A DNA stretch of 64,000 bases from Curvibacter microcysteis (GCF_028649455.1 NZ_JAQSIO010000001.1:434001-498000); one strand, 5' to 3'. Positions 27,396-37,937 are shown, counted from the stretch's first letter. Translations and numbers: made by a program. Notes: a model not told the origin generated them from the sequence alone.

Positions 27396-28901
27396 ATGCA
27401 AAGCACCTCTGACATTGTGAAGCCTGCGGGCTTCGACCTCATCTTGTTCGGCGGCACAGGCGACCTGGCCTGGCGCAAGCTGATGCCCGCCCTGTTTCAG
27501 GCCTTCAGACACGGCACTTTGCCAGAGGGTGGCCGCATCATAGGCGTGGCGCGTGACGCCTTGACCGATGAGCAGTACCGGACTTTGATCGAGTCGCGTT
27601 TTCGCGACGTGGATGGCCCCAAACAACCCAGCCCCACCGAGTTCGCCCGCTTTGCCGCCATGCTGCACTACGTGCGCATGGACCTGTCCAAACCCGAGGA
27701 CTACCAAGCACTGGCGCAGACCCTGGCGCAACGCCAAGCCGCCACCGTGGTGATGTACGTGGCCACGGCGCCTGGCTTGTTCACCACCGTGGTCGAGCAG
27801 CTCGCCGCCGCTGGCCTGAACACGCCGCGCACCCGCGTGGTGCTGGAGAAGCCCCTGGGCCACGATCTGGCCTCCAACCGCGCCATCAACGCCGCCGTGG
27901 GCCGGGCTTTTGGCGAGCGCCAAATCTTCCGCATCGACCACTACCTGGGCAAGCCCGCCGTGCAGAACCTGTTTGCACTGCGCTTTGGCAACGCCTTGTT
28001 CGAACCGCTGTGGCGCCGCGAGACGATTGCCAACATCCAGATCACCATCGCCGAAGACCTGGGGGTGGAAAAGCGCGGCCAGTTCTACGACAGCACCGGC
28101 GCGTTGCGCGACATGGTGCAAAACCACGCACTGCAGCTGCTGTGCGCCATCGCCATGGAGCCGCCCATCAACGCCCATGCCGACGCCATCCGCGACGAAA
28201 AACTCAAGGTACTGCGCTCGCTCAAGGCCTGGACGCCCGAGACCCTGGCCCAGCATGTCGTGCGCGGCCAGTACAGTGCAGGCAACCGCAGCGGCAAAGC
28301 CGTGCCAGGCTACCTGCAGGAAGCCGGCGTGCCCGCCGGCAGCGACACCGAAACCTACGTCGCCCTGCGCACCGAGATCGAAAACTGGCGCTGGGCCGGC
28401 GTGCCCTTCTACATCCGCACCGGCAAACGCCTGGCCGCGCGCGAGGCCCACATCGTGGTGAACTTCCGCCCCGCGCCCCACCCCATTTTCAAAGCGCCCA
28501 TTGGGGCGGCCAACAAGCTGGTCATCAACCTGCAGCCGCGCGACGGCCTGGAGTTGCACCTGCTGGCCGAGGGCCAGGCGCAGCGCGTCCCGGCAGCCAG
28601 CGGCTCCAACGTCACCCAGACCCTGGCGCCAGTGCAACTGGACCTGGACTTCGACAAGCGCTTCGGCAGCGAACGCGTCGGCGCTTACGAGCGACTGCTG
28701 CTCGACGTGATCGACGGCCGCCTCAACCTGTTCGTGCGCAGCGACGAGCAAGAAGAAGCATGGCAGTGGGTGCAGCCCATCCTGGAGCACTGGCAATCGG
28801 GCCAGATGCCGCCGCGCCCCTACGCCGCAGGCACCTGGGGGCCGAGCGCAGCCAGCGCCATGATTGCGCGCGACGGACACTGCTGGTCCGAAGAAGCGTG
28901 A
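27396..28901 (+). CDS. zwf: glucose-6-phosphate 1-dehydrogenase
   Basis: A 501-residue G6PDH producing 6-phosphogluconolactone and NADPH. The nucleotide-binding LILFGGTGDLAWRKL near the N-terminus and the active-site RIDHYLGK motif are intact, as is VLEKPLGHDL. Two upstream in-frame ATGs (27321, 27348) exist, but ATG 27396 gives the family start. No strong ribosome site is seen. The HexR-like regulator follows after 60 bases on the same strand. Control by 2-keto-3-deoxy-6-phosphogluconate through HexR is expected from the family. Confidence 0.95.
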   Translation: MQSTSDIVKPAGFDLILFGGTGDLAWRKLMPALFQAFRHGTLPEGGRIIGVARDALTDEQYRTLIESRFRDVDGPKQPSPTEFARFAAMLHYVRMDLSKPEDYQALAQTLAQRQAATVVMYVATAPGLFTTVVEQLAAAGLNTPRTRVVLEKPLGHDLASNRAINAAVGRAFGERQIFRIDHYLGKPAVQNLFALRFGNALFEPLWRRETIANIQITIAEDLGVEKRGQFYDSTGALRDMVQNHALQLLCAIAMEPPINAHADAIRDEKLKVLRSLKAWTPETLAQHVVRGQYSAGNRSGKAVPGYLQEAGVPAGSDTETYVALRTEIENWRWAGVPFYIRTGKRLAAREAHIVVNFRPAPHPIFKAPIGAANKLVINLQPRDGLELHLLAEGQAQRVPAASGSNVTQTLAPVQLDLDFDKRFGSERVGAYERLLLDVIDGRLNLFVRSDEQEEAWQWVQPILEHWQSGQMPPRPYAAGTWGPSAASAMIARDGHCWSEEA

Positions 28902-28961
28902 TGCAAGCCCCCTGCACCGACCTTGCCCCAACCCGCCCACCTCGCCCCTCGAAAGCCCGCC

Positions 28962-29807
28962 ATGCTTGACCGCATCAAAGCCTCCATGTCCTCGCTGGCC
29001 CCGGCCGAACAGCGTGTGGCCCAACTGGTGTTGAGCGACCCACGGGCCTTCGCCAACCTGCCGGTCAGCGAGCTGTCCTACCGAGCCCACGTCAGCAAGC
29101 CCACGGTGGTGCGCTTTTGCCGCAGCATGGGCTATGACGGCCTGTCGGACTTCAAGCTCAAGCTGGCCGGCAGCGTGAGCGAGGGCGTGCCCTTCATCCA
29201 CCGCAGCGTGGACGCGGACGACAAGACCAGTGATGTGCTGGTCAAGGTGATCGACAACACCGTGGCAGCCTTCCTCAAGTACCGCAACGACGCCAGCACC
29301 ACCGCGCTGGAGCGGGCGGCCGAGGCCATTGCCGGCACCTACCAAACCGGGCGCCGCATCGAGTTCTTTGGTGTGGGCAACTCGGGCATCGTGGCGCAAG
29401 ACGCGCAGCACAAGTTCTTCCGCCTGGGCATCACCTCGATCGCCTACAGCGACGGCCACATGCAGGTGATGAGCGCCTCGCTGCTGGGCCCGGGCGACTG
29501 CGTGGTGATCATCTCCAACTCAGGCCGCACGCGCGACCTGATGGACGCTGCCGACATCGCGCGTAAAAACGGCGCCACCACCATCGTCATCACCGCCAGT
29601 GGCTCGCCCCTGGCTTCAGCCGGCCACATCCACCTGGCTGCCGATCACCCCGAAGGCTATGACCGCTACAGCCCCATGGTGTCGCGCCTGCTGCACCTGA
29701 TGATCATTGACGTGGTGGCCACCTGCGTGGCGCTGCGCATTGGCAGCCCGCTGCAGCCGCTGCTCAAAGAGATGAAAAACAACCTGCGCAACAAACGTTA
29801 TGCGTGA
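28962..29807 (+). CDS. hexR: RpiR/HexR-family transcriptional regulator
   Basis: A 281-residue protein with an N-terminal HTH_6 domain (MLDRIKASMSSLAPAEQRVA to VSKPTVVRFCRSMGYDGLSDFK) and a C-terminal SIS sugar-phosphate-binding domain with GVGNSGIVAQDAQHK and ISNSGRTRD. HexR represses zwf and Entner-Doudoroff genes and is released by a keto-deoxy sugar phosphate. Its position after zwf and the palindrome at 27294 support HexR over other RpiR paralogues. The frame extends to 28923; ATG 28962 matches the family start. Confidence 0.88.
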   Translation: MLDRIKASMSSLAPAEQRVAQLVLSDPRAFANLPVSELSYRAHVSKPTVVRFCRSMGYDGLSDFKLKLAGSVSEGVPFIHRSVDADDKTSDVLVKVIDNTVAAFLKYRNDASTTALERAAEAIAGTYQTGRRIEFFGVGNSGIVAQDAQHKFFRLGITSIAYSDGHMQVMSASLLGPGDCVVIISNSGRTRDLMDAADIARKNGATTIVITASGSPLASAGHIHLAADHPEGYDRYSPMVSRLLHLMIIDVVATCVALRIGSPLQPLLKEMKNNLRNKRYA

Positions 29808-29873
29808 AGTGTGAAGTCCGGACCACTACACTGCGCAGTCTGACAATGTCTTCAGCCCAGTGGAGTTACCGAC

Positions 29874-30710
29874 GTGGTCCAGCCCGATCTTCTTCGCCCC
29901 CTTGAAGCCGCCCCTCGCTTTGCCATCCGCACCCGCCAGGGTCTGCTGGCCCTGCTGCTGGGCCTGGGCGGCGCTTTGGGGCTGATCGGCTGCAGCAGCG
30001 CCCCCCAAGCGCCCGCGAGCAACCCTCAGGCCCAGTCGAACAGCAACCCCTGGGCACAACGCTCGCAGTCGGAAGGCATCCCCGACACGGCCTGGCAAAC
30101 ACACCGCTTTCCAGGCAAGTCAGAAACCGTGTTCAGCTACCAGCGTCAGGACGGGCGTGACGCCATGTTGGCGCAGGCCGACGCCTCGGCCAGCCTGCTG
30201 CGCCAGGTGGTGCGCGTCTCACCAGAACAACTGGGGCGGCTGAGCTTTTCCTGGAAGGTACCGGCCTTGATCAACGAGGCCGACATGACGCGGCGCGACA
30301 TGGACGACTCGCCCGTGCGCGTGCTGCTGGCCTTTGATGGTGACCGCAGCCGCTTGTCCACGCGCAACGCGATGATGTCCGAGCTGGCCCGTGCCTTGAC
30401 CGGTGAGGACATGCCTTTTGCCACCGTCATGTATGTCTGGAGCAACAGCCTGCCGCCAGAGACCGTGCTGCCCAGCCCACGCACCGACCGCGTCCGCAAG
30501 ATCGTGCTGGAGTCCGGCCCCAGCCAACTGGGCCAATGGCTGAGTTACGAACGCGACATCCGAGCCGACTACGAACGCTGCTATGGCGAGCCCCCGGGGG
30601 CCCTGATCGGCGTGGCCATCATGACCGACACCGACAACACCCAATCGCAAAGCAAAGCTTGGTACGGGCCGGTGCGGCTGCTGCCAGCCACGGCCAAAAC
30701 AGCGCCTTGA
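29874..30710 (+). CDS. DUF3047-type lipoprotein
   Basis: This 278-residue protein starts at GTG 29874 with GGAG eight bases upstream. A long hydrophobic signal ends in the lipobox GLIGC followed by SSAP, so the mature lipoprotein should begin at that Cys. The body contains LSFSWKVP, DSPVRVLLAFDGDRSRL and GVAIMTDTDNTQSQSKAWYG, which fit the DUF3047 family by recall. Function is unknown. It is on the same strand as hexR but 66 bases downstream. A +2 Ser after the lipobox Cys suggests outer-membrane sorting. Confidence 0.82.
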   Translation: MVQPDLLRPLEAAPRFAIRTRQGLLALLLGLGGALGLIGCSSAPQAPASNPQAQSNSNPWAQRSQSEGIPDTAWQTHRFPGKSETVFSYQRQDGRDAMLAQADASASLLRQVVRVSPEQLGRLSFSWKVPALINEADMTRRDMDDSPVRVLLAFDGDRSRLSTRNAMMSELARALTGEDMPFATVMYVWSNSLPPETVLPSPRTDRVRKIVLESGPSQLGQWLSYERDIRADYERCYGEPPGALIGVAIMTDTDNTQSQSKAWYGPVRLLPATAKTAP

Positions 30711-30987
30711 GCAGCCTGTGACCCTGGCGCGCCAACGCCTGGCGGTCATGGGGTCGATCAACTCATCGCGGGCCGTACCGCGCACCCTCCGGACACAGCC
30801 GCCACCGCGGCCATCGCGCCTGCCACGGGCCCCTTTCATTCAGGGAACGCTCCATTTTTTTCTGCGCCAGATCGTGCGCTGGTGAAATACCCCCGCAGGC
30901 TATGAGATTCCCTGTATCGGCACAGGAATTGCTCTGCTAGCATCGGTTCGATACTTCTTTTTACATGCCTAGCATCCACACACACTG

Positions 30988-31968
30988 ATGTTCGCTTTTA
31001 CTTTGCGTCGGCTGGCCCAGGCGGTGCTGGTGATGATCACCGTGGCCTTGATTGCCTTCATGCTGTTCCAGTTCGTGGGTGACCCTGTGGTCTTCTTGCT
31101 GGGGCAGGACGCGACCCCTGAACAAATCCGGGAGCTGCGCACTGCGCTGGGGCTAGACCAGTCCTTTGTGGTGCAGTTCTGGCATTTCCTGATCAACGCA
31201 GCCCAAGGCGAATTCGGGCTCAGCCTGCGCCAGGGTGCCAAGGTGTCGCGCCTCATTGGTGAACGCTTTCCAGCCACCTTGGAGTTGGCCCTGGTGGCCG
31301 CCCTGCTGGCCTTGCTGATCGGCGTGCCCATGGGCGTTTACGCCGCGCTGCGCCGAGGCAGCTTCGGCAGCCAGTTGCTGATGACGGTGTCCTTGCTGGG
31401 CGTGTCGCTGCCGACCTTCCTGATCGGCATTTTGCTGATCCTGGGCTTCTCCGTGGGCCTGGGCTGGTTCCCCAGCTTCGGCCGCGGTGAAGTGGTGCAA
31501 ATCGGCTGGTGGAGCACGGGCCTGCTGCGCCTGGATGGATGGCACCACGTCGTGCTGCCGGCCATCACGCTGGCGATTTTTCAGCTGACCTTGATCATGC
31601 GCCTGGTGCGCGCCGAGATGCTGGAGGTGCTGCGCACCGACTACATCAAGTTCGCCCGCGCCCGCGGCCTGTCCAACCGCGCCATCCATTTTGGCCACGC
31701 GCTCAAAAACACCTTGGTGCCAGTGATCACCATCACCGGGCTGCAACTGGGTTCGCTGATCGCGTTTTCCATCATCACCGAGACCGTGTTCCAGTGGCCG
31801 GGCATGGGCTTGCTGTTCATCCAGGCCGTGACCTTTGCCGACATCCCGGTGATGGCCGCTTACCTGTGCCTGATTGCCCTGATTTTTGTGGTCATCAACC
31901 TGGTGGTGGACCTGCTTTATTTTGTCGTCGATCCGCGCCTGCGCACCGGCAAGTCGGGAGGCCACTGA
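30988..31968 (+). CDS. peptide-type ABC transporter permease (DppB-like)
   Basis: A 326-residue inner-membrane permease with about six membrane helices, beginning MFAFTLRRLAQAVLVMITV. The DppB N-terminal domain is followed by the EAA loop (RAEMLEVLRTDYIKFARARGLSN), which docks the ATPases. It is the first gene of an importer operon, 19 bases after a CTAGCAT-rich leader. No clear ribosome site is seen. The M20 hydrolase gene starts two bases after the stop. The substrate may be a dipeptide, oligopeptide or N-acyl amino acid; the sequence does not decide. Confidence 0.92.
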   Translation: MFAFTLRRLAQAVLVMITVALIAFMLFQFVGDPVVFLLGQDATPEQIRELRTALGLDQSFVVQFWHFLINAAQGEFGLSLRQGAKVSRLIGERFPATLELALVAALLALLIGVPMGVYAALRRGSFGSQLLMTVSLLGVSLPTFLIGILLILGFSVGLGWFPSFGRGEVVQIGWWSTGLLRLDGWHHVVLPAITLAIFQLTLIMRLVRAEMLEVLRTDYIKFARARGLSNRAIHFGHALKNTLVPVITITGLQLGSLIAFSIITETVFQWPGMGLLFIQAVTFADIPVMAAYLCLIALIFVVINLVVDLLYFVVDPRLRTGKSGGH

Positions 31969-31969
31969 G

Positions 31970-33211
31970 ATGTACGGCGACCACAACACCCCCGTGCGCC
32001 TGCGCGCCACGGGACGCGCCTTCGAGCACATTGCACGCTTCCACCCCGAGCTGACGGCCTTCCGGCGCGACCTGCACGCCCACCCCGAGCTGGGCTTTGA
32101 AGAGGTCTACACCGGGGGGCGGGTGCGCGAAGCGCTCAAGCTCTGCGGGGTCGATGAAATCCACGAAGGCCTGGGCAAGACCGGCCTGGTGGCCGTGATC
32201 CATGGTCAGCGTCGCGACAGCGGCCGCCTGATCGGTCTGCGCGCCGACATGGATGCCCTGCCCATGGCCGAGCACAACGACTTTGCCTGGCGCTCCACCA
32301 AGAGCGGCCTGATGCACGGTTGCGGCCACGATGGCCACACCGCCATGCTGATTGGCGCGGCCCGCTACCTGGCAGAAACCCGGCGCTTCAACGGCACGGC
32401 CGTGTTGATCTTCCAGCCCGGCGAGGAAGGTTATGCAGGCGCCAAGGCCATGATTGACGATGGCCTGTTTGAGCGCTTCCCGGTGCAATCGGTGTTTGGC
32501 ATGCACAACTGGCCGGGCATGGCTCCCGGCATGATCGGTATCAACCCCGGCCCCATGATGGCGGCAGCCGACCGCATCACCATCGAGATCACCGGCCGCG
32601 GCGGCCACGGGGCCCACGCTTACCAGACCATTGACCCGGTGGTGGTGTCGGCGCACATCATCACGGCGGTGCAGAGCATCGTGTCGCGCAATGTGCGCGG
32701 CATCGACAGTGCCGTCATCAGCATCTGTGCCATGCAGGCCGGCGATCTGGGCGCCATGAGCGTGGTGCCCGGCTCGGCCACCCTGGTTGGCACGGTGCGC
32801 ACCTTCAACCCCGAGGTTCAGGACCTGGTGGAACGCCGCCTCAATGAACTCTGCAGCGCGATTGCGCTGGGCTTTGGCGCCACCGCCAAGGTCAACTACG
32901 AGCGCATCTACCCCGCCACCATCAACACCCTGGCCGAAGCCCGCTTTGCCGGCGATGTGGCCCAGCACCTGGTGGGCAAGGACCATGTGGTGCGTGACCT
33001 GGAGCCCAGCATGGGCGCCGAAGACTTCTCCTTCATGCTGCAGGTCAAGCCTGGCGCCTACCTGCGCATCGGACAAGGCACGCAGCACAGCAGCGCCTAC
33101 CTGCACAACAACCGCTACGACTTCAATGACGACATCCTGCCCTTGGGCTCGGCCTTGCACGCCGGCCTGATCGAGCAGGGTCTGCCCCTAGAACCCCGCC
33201 AAGCCGACTGA
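31970..33211 (+). CDS. M20-family amidohydrolase (hippurate hydrolase/aminoacylase-like)
   Basis: This 413-residue metallohydrolase has FRRDLHAHPELGFEE, GLRADMDALPM, HGCGHDGHTAML, FQPGEEGYAGAKAM and MGAEDFSFML, the ordered metal-ligand and catalytic motifs of M20D amidohydrolases (IAA-amino-acid or hippurate hydrolases). No signal peptide is present, so it acts in the cytoplasm. GGGAGG lies upstream of ATG 31970, and the gene begins one base after the permease stop. Its position inside an importer operon suggests it cleaves the imported N-acyl amino acid or peptide. Confidence 0.9.
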   Translation: MYGDHNTPVRLRATGRAFEHIARFHPELTAFRRDLHAHPELGFEEVYTGGRVREALKLCGVDEIHEGLGKTGLVAVIHGQRRDSGRLIGLRADMDALPMAEHNDFAWRSTKSGLMHGCGHDGHTAMLIGAARYLAETRRFNGTAVLIFQPGEEGYAGAKAMIDDGLFERFPVQSVFGMHNWPGMAPGMIGINPGPMMAAADRITIEITGRGGHGAHAYQTIDPVVVSAHIITAVQSIVSRNVRGIDSAVISICAMQAGDLGAMSVVPGSATLVGTVRTFNPEVQDLVERRLNELCSAIALGFGATAKVNYERIYPATINTLAEARFAGDVAQHLVGKDHVVRDLEPSMGAEDFSFMLQVKPGAYLRIGQGTQHSSAYLHNNRYDFNDDILPLGSALHAGLIEQGLPLEPRQAD

Positions 33212-33246
33212 AGCCTCAGTCTTTGTCTATCTCCGAGGAGCTTCCC

Positions 33247-34827
33247 ATGAAATTCAACCTGCAAGTTCTGTCTCTGGCTGCCGCACTGGCACTGGGCGCC
33301 ACGGGCGTCGGCGCACAGACGGTCACCATCCGCGTAGCCAACCAGGGCGATGCTTTGTCCATGGACCCGCACTCGCTCAATGAGTCGCTGCAGCTCAGCG
33401 TGACCGGCAACGTCTACGAACCCCTGGTGGGCCGCAACAAGGACCTGAGCCTGGCGCCGATGCTGGCCACGGCCTGGAAGCAAACCTCGCCCACCGTGTG
33501 GCGCTTTGAGCTGCGCAAGGGCGTTCAATTCCACGACGGCACCCCCTTCACCGCCGATGACGTGGTGTTCTCCTTTGCCCGCACGCAAGTCGACGGCTCT
33601 GACATGAAGAGCTACACCAACGACTTCAAGGAAGTCCGCAAGATCAATGACCACACGGTCGAGATCGAAACCAAGACCCCCTTCCCCATCCTGCCCGACG
33701 TGGTCTCGCTGGTCTTCATGATGAGCAAGAAGTGGTGCGAAACCAACCAGGCCACGGGCCCGGTGGACCGCCGCAAGGGCATTGAAAACGCAGCCTCCTT
33801 CCGCGCCAACGGCACCGGCCCGTGGCGCCTGCGCGAGCGCCAGCCCAATGTGCGCACGGCCTTCACGCGCAACGGCAACTACTGGGGCAAGAACGAGAGC
33901 AATGCCACCGACATCATCTACACGCCGATCGGCAACGACGCCACCCGCGTGGCCGCCCTGCTGTCGGGTGAGATCGACGTGATGGAACCCGTGCCGGTGC
34001 AAGACATCGAGCGCGTGAACAGCAACGCCAACACCCGCGCCATCACCGGCCCCGAACTGCGCACCATCTTCCTGGGCATGGACCAAAAGCGTGACGAGCT
34101 GCTTTACTCCAGCGTCAAGGGCAAGAACCCCTTCAAAGACAAGCGCGTGCGCCAAGCCTTCTACCAAGCCATCGACATCGAAGGCATCAAGAAGACCGTG
34201 ATGCGCGGCGCCTCCAACCCTTCGGCCCTGCTGGTGGGCCCCGGCATCAATGGCTTCCAGGCCGACGCCAAGCGCCTGCCTTATGACGTGGAAGCCGCCA
34301 AGAAGCTGATGGCCGATGCAGGCTATGCCAGCGGTTTCGAAGTGGCCATGAACTGCCCCAACGACCGCTACGTGAACGACGCCCGCATCTGCCAGGCCGT
34401 GGCGGCCAACCTGGCCCGCATCAACGTCAAGATCAACCTGCAGGCCGAAACCAAGGGCACGTACTTCCCCAAGATCCTGCGCCGCGACACGGGCTTCTAC
34501 ATGCTGGGCTGGACCCCGTCGACCTATGACGCCCACAACGCCCTGAATGCGCTGATGGCCTGCGTGGACGACAAGGGGGCGGGCCAGTTCAACCTGGGCT
34601 CGTACTGCAACCCCAAGGTGGACGAGCTGACCAAGAAGATTCAGGCCGAGACCGACAAGACCAAGCGCAACGCCATGATCCGCGAAGCCTTTGAAGTCCA
34701 CGCAGCCGACGTCGGCCACATCCCGCTGCACCAGCAAGCCCTGGCCTGGGGCGTGAGCAAGAAGGTCCAGTTGGTGCAACTGGCCGACAACTCCATGCCC
34801 TTCAAGTGGATGAGCATCAGCAAGTAA
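33247..34827 (+). CDS. ABC transporter substrate-binding protein (SBP_bac_5)
   Basis: This 526-residue protein begins with a signal peptide ending near GATGVGAQ and continues TVTIRVANQGDALSMDPHSL, the start of a family 5 extracellular binding protein for peptides or nickel. YEPLVGRNKDLSLAPMLATAW and GVQFHDGTPFTADDVVFS are signature stretches. It should deliver the substrate in the periplasm to the DppBC-like permeases. ATG 33247 has GAGGAG six bases upstream. It sits between the hydrolase and the second permease. Confidence 0.93.
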   Translation: MKFNLQVLSLAAALALGATGVGAQTVTIRVANQGDALSMDPHSLNESLQLSVTGNVYEPLVGRNKDLSLAPMLATAWKQTSPTVWRFELRKGVQFHDGTPFTADDVVFSFARTQVDGSDMKSYTNDFKEVRKINDHTVEIETKTPFPILPDVVSLVFMMSKKWCETNQATGPVDRRKGIENAASFRANGTGPWRLRERQPNVRTAFTRNGNYWGKNESNATDIIYTPIGNDATRVAALLSGEIDVMEPVPVQDIERVNSNANTRAITGPELRTIFLGMDQKRDELLYSSVKGKNPFKDKRVRQAFYQAIDIEGIKKTVMRGASNPSALLVGPGINGFQADAKRLPYDVEAAKKLMADAGYASGFEVAMNCPNDRYVNDARICQAVAANLARINVKINLQAETKGTYFPKILRRDTGFYMLGWTPSTYDAHNALNALMACVDDKGAGQFNLGSYCNPKVDELTKKIQAETDKTKRNAMIREAFEVHAADVGHIPLHQQALAWGVSKKVQLVQLADNSMPFKWMSISK

Positions 34828-34891
34828 CCGGCTGACGCCCATGCCCTCCGCCGGGCCTGACCCCAGGCCCGGCACTTCTCTTTTGTGACCC

Positions 34892-35803
34892 ATGAAAAAT
34901 CCACTGGCCCGCTGGCTTGACAGCGACGTCGGCTACAGCTTCCGGACCTCTCCGGTGGCCATGCTGGCGGCCTTGATCGCCTTTGTCTGCATCTTCTGCG
35001 CCGCGTTTGCGGGCTGGGTAGCGCCACATAATCCATTCGACCTGAGCGCGCTCGAGCTCAGTGACGCGCGACTGCCGCCGGCCTGGTCTGAGCTGGGCTC
35101 GACCAAGTACCTGCTCGGTACGGACGACCAGGGCCGCGACATCCTGTCGGCGGTCATGTACGGCGCGCGCATCTCCCTGGTGGTGGGCCTGGCTTCCGTG
35201 TTGTTGTCGGTGCTGGTCGGGGTCACGCTGGGCTTGATTTCGGGCTTTCGTGGCGGCTGGATCGACGCCGTGCTGATGCGCCTGTGCGATGTGATGCTGT
35301 CCTTTCCTCCCATCTTGATCGCCCTGCTGATTGCCGGCGTGGGCCGGGCGTTGTTCCCCAACGCACACGAGTCGCTGGCCTTCGGCGTGCTGATCATCTC
35401 CATCTCGCTGACCGGTTGGGTCCAGTACGCACGCACGGTGCGCGGCTCTACCTTGGTCGAGCGCAACAAGGAATACGTGCAGGCCGCCCGGGTGACCGGG
35501 GTCTCGTCGTGGCGCATCATGGTGCGCCATGTGCTGCCCAATGTGCTGGGCCCGGTGCTGGTGTTGGCCACCATCCAGGTGGCCACGGCCATCATCACGG
35601 AAGCCACGCTGTCCTTCCTGGGTGTGGGCGCTCCGCCCACCTCGCCCTCGCTGGGCACCCTGATCCGCGTCGGCAACGACTACCTGTTCTCGGGCGAATG
35701 GTGGATCACGGTCTTCCCAGGGTTGATGCTGGTGCTGATCGCCCTCAGCGTGAACCTGTTGGGCGACTGGCTGCGCGATGCCCTGAACCCGCGCCTGCGT
35801 TAA
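34892..35803 (+). CDS. peptide-type ABC transporter permease (DppC-like)
   Basis: A 303-residue inner-membrane permease. The N-terminal OppC-type segment is followed by LGTDDQGRDILSAVMYGARISL and the EAA loop around LVERNKEYVQAARVTGVSSW. It pairs with the DppB-like permease at 30988. It is separated from the binding-protein gene by 64 bases and from the first ATPase gene by 20 bases, in one operon. Confidence 0.92.
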   Translation: MKNPLARWLDSDVGYSFRTSPVAMLAALIAFVCIFCAAFAGWVAPHNPFDLSALELSDARLPPAWSELGSTKYLLGTDDQGRDILSAVMYGARISLVVGLASVLLSVLVGVTLGLISGFRGGWIDAVLMRLCDVMLSFPPILIALLIAGVGRALFPNAHESLAFGVLIISISLTGWVQYARTVRGSTLVERNKEYVQAARVTGVSSWRIMVRHVLPNVLGPVLVLATIQVATAIITEATLSFLGVGAPPTSPSLGTLIRVGNDYLFSGEWWITVFPGLMLVLIALSVNLLGDWLRDALNPRLR

Positions 35804-35823
35804 GAACAGCTTGGTGACATGGA

Positions 35824-36810
35824 ATGAGTCTTTTAGAAGTCAAAAACCTGGTGGTCGAGTTTCCCGGCCGCCGCGGCACCTTGCGTGCCCTCGACGGCAT
35901 CTCCTTTCAGATCGCGCCCGGAGAGATCCTGGGCGTGGTGGGTGAGTCCGGCGCGGGCAAGTCGCTCACCGGCGCGTCCATCATTGGCCTGCTGGAACCG
36001 CCCGGGCGCATCGCCTCGGGCGAGATCGTGCTGCAAGGCCAACGCATTGACCACCTCAATTTTGAGCAGATGCGCAGCATCCGTGGGCGGCGCATCGGCG
36101 CCATCTTCCAAGACCCACTGACCTCGCTGAACCCGCTCTACACCGTGGGCCACCAACTGGTGGAGACCATCCAGGCCCACCTGCCCCTGAGCCACGCCGA
36201 TGCCCGTGCCCGCGCGATCGATTTGCTCAAGGACACGGGCATCCCAGCGGCAGAGCAGCGCATTGACCACTACCCGCACCAGTTCAGCGGCGGCATGCGC
36301 CAACGTGTAGTGATCGCCCTGGCCTTGGCCGCCCAACCGCAGCTGATCGTGGCCGACGAACCCACCACCGCCTTGGATGTGTCCATCCAGGCCCAGATCA
36401 TCACCTTGCTCAAGAACATCTGTCACGAGCGCGGTGCCGCCGTGATGCTGATCACCCACGACATGGGCGTGATCGCCGAAACCTGCGACCGTGTGGCCGT
36501 GATGTACGCCGGCCGTATCGTGGAAATGGGCCCGGTGCACGAGGTGATCAACCACCCCAACCACCCCTACACCGCAGGCTTGATGGCCTCGATCCCGGAC
36601 ATGGCGCTGGACCGCGAACGGCTCAACCAAATCGATGGGGCCATGCCCCGGCTGAACGCCATCCCCACAGGCTGCGCCTTCAACCCACGCTGCCCCCAAG
36701 CGCACGACCGCTGCCGCCGCGACCGCCCCGAACTCATGAGCACAGGACAAACCCTGTCCGCCTGCTGGCTGCACGACGGCCAGCCCCGCCCCGAAGCCGC
36801 CACCGCATGA
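35824..36810 (+). CDS. peptide-type ABC transporter ATPase (DppD-like)
   Basis: A 328-residue ATPase with Walker [10 protein letters not shown]-loop [10 protein letters not shown], signature [15 protein letters not shown] and Walker [13 protein letters not shown]. The C-terminal oligopeptide extension contains the Cys-bearing [14 protein letters not shown] stretch seen in DppD/OppD, which may hold an iron-sulfur cluster. Its stop overlaps the start of the second ATPase gene by four bases (ATGA). Confidence 0.93.
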   Translation: MSLLEVKNLVVEFPGRRGTLRALDGISFQIAPGEILGVVGESGAGKSLTGASIIGLLEPPGRIASGEIVLQGQRIDHLNFEQMRSIRGRRIGAIFQDPLTSLNPLYTVGHQLVETIQAHLPLSHADARARAIDLLKDTGIPAAEQRIDHYPHQFSGGMRQRVVIALALAAQPQLIVADEPTTALDVSIQAQIITLLKNICHERGAAVMLITHDMGVIAETCDRVAVMYAGRIVEMGPVHEVINHPNHPYTAGLMASIPDMALDRERLNQIDGAMPRLNAIPTGCAFNPRCPQAHDRCRRDRPELMSTGQTLSACWLHDGQPRPEAATA

Positions 36811-37826
36811 GCACCCCCATGACGCCCCAAGACGCCCCCCTCGTCCAGGCCCACGACCTGGCCAAGACCTTTGACGTCTCCGCCCCCTGGCTCAACCGCG
36901 TGCTGGAAGGTAAACCGCGCCAGTCCCTGAACGCGGTCGATGGTGTGAGCTTTGACATCCGCAAAGGCCGCACCCTGGCCCTGGTGGGCGAATCGGGCTG
37001 TGGCAAGAGCACCGTGGCCCGTCTCTTGGTCGGCCTTTACGAACCCACCCGCGGCCACCTGACCTTTGACGGCCAGGACGCCCATGCCGAGTTCAAGAAG
37101 CCCGAAGGCCGTGCCCTGCGCCGCCGCATCCAGATGATCTTTCAGGACCCCTATGCGAGCCTGAACCCGCGCTGGATTGTGGAAGACATCATTGGCGAGC
37201 CCCTGCGCGAGCACGGCCTCATCACCGACAAGGCGGAGCTGCGCGAACGCGTGGGTGCCCTGCTGAAGTCCGTGGGCCTGAGCCCGCTGGACATGCCTAA
37301 ATACCCGCACCAGTTCTCGGGTGGGCAGCGTCAGCGCATCTCGATTGCGCGCGCCCTGGCCACTGAACCTGAATTCCTGGTCTGTGACGAGCCCACCTCG
37401 GCGCTGGACGTCAGCGTCCAGGCTCAGGTGCTCAACATCATGAAAGATCTGCAGCGCGAGCGCGGTCTGACCTACCTGTTCATCTCACACAACCTGGCCG
37501 TCGTGCGCCACGTCAGTGACGAGGTCGGCGTGATGTACCTGGGTCGCTTGGTGGAACGTGCCGACAAACACACCCTGTTTGCCGCACCCAAGCACCCGTA
37601 CACGCGCATGCTGCTGGACGCCATCCCCGAGATGCGCCAGACAGGGCGTGCACGCACCCCCGTGCAAGGCGAGGTACCCAACCCGTTGAACCCACCCGGC
37701 GGCTGCACTTTCCATCCCCGTTGCCCACACGCCAACGAGCGCTGCAAAACCGAACGTCCTGCACTCAATGCGGTCAGCGAAGGCCAGTGGGTGGCCTGCC
37801 ACGCGGTCCAAGAACAGCGGATCTGA
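36807..37826 (+). CDS. peptide-type ABC transporter ATPase (DppF-like)
   Basis: A 339-residue ATPase with Walker [21 protein letters not shown], signature [15 protein letters not shown] and Walker [12 protein letters not shown]. The C-terminal [14 protein letters not shown] matches the OppF/DppF extension. It is the last gene of the importer operon, starts inside the preceding stop (ATGA) and is followed by a bidirectional terminator near 38,100. Confidence 0.93.
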   Translation: MSTPMTPQDAPLVQAHDLAKTFDVSAPWLNRVLEGKPRQSLNAVDGVSFDIRKGRTLALVGESGCGKSTVARLLVGLYEPTRGHLTFDGQDAHAEFKKPEGRALRRRIQMIFQDPYASLNPRWIVEDIIGEPLREHGLITDKAELRERVGALLKSVGLSPLDMPKYPHQFSGGQRQRISIARALATEPEFLVCDEPTSALDVSVQAQVLNIMKDLQRERGLTYLFISHNLAVVRHVSDEVGVMYLGRLVERADKHTLFAAPKHPYTRMLLDAIPEMRQTGRARTPVQGEVPNPLNPPGGCTFHPRCPHANERCKTERPALNAVSEGQWVACHAVQEQRI

Positions 37827-37937
37827 GCTGCTCGCTCTGGCTGGGGGCCGCCATGCCCTCTGGAGCCCCACCGTCCCGTCCCACGCCAAGCTGGCGCGTT
37901 CGGTCCGAACGCCTGACCGACACCCCTCCAAAATGAA

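Noticed and set aside
30929..30955. TTGCTC / GATACT promoter pair upstream of the peptide importer
   Set aside because: Spacing is only 15 bases and both boxes are poor matches.
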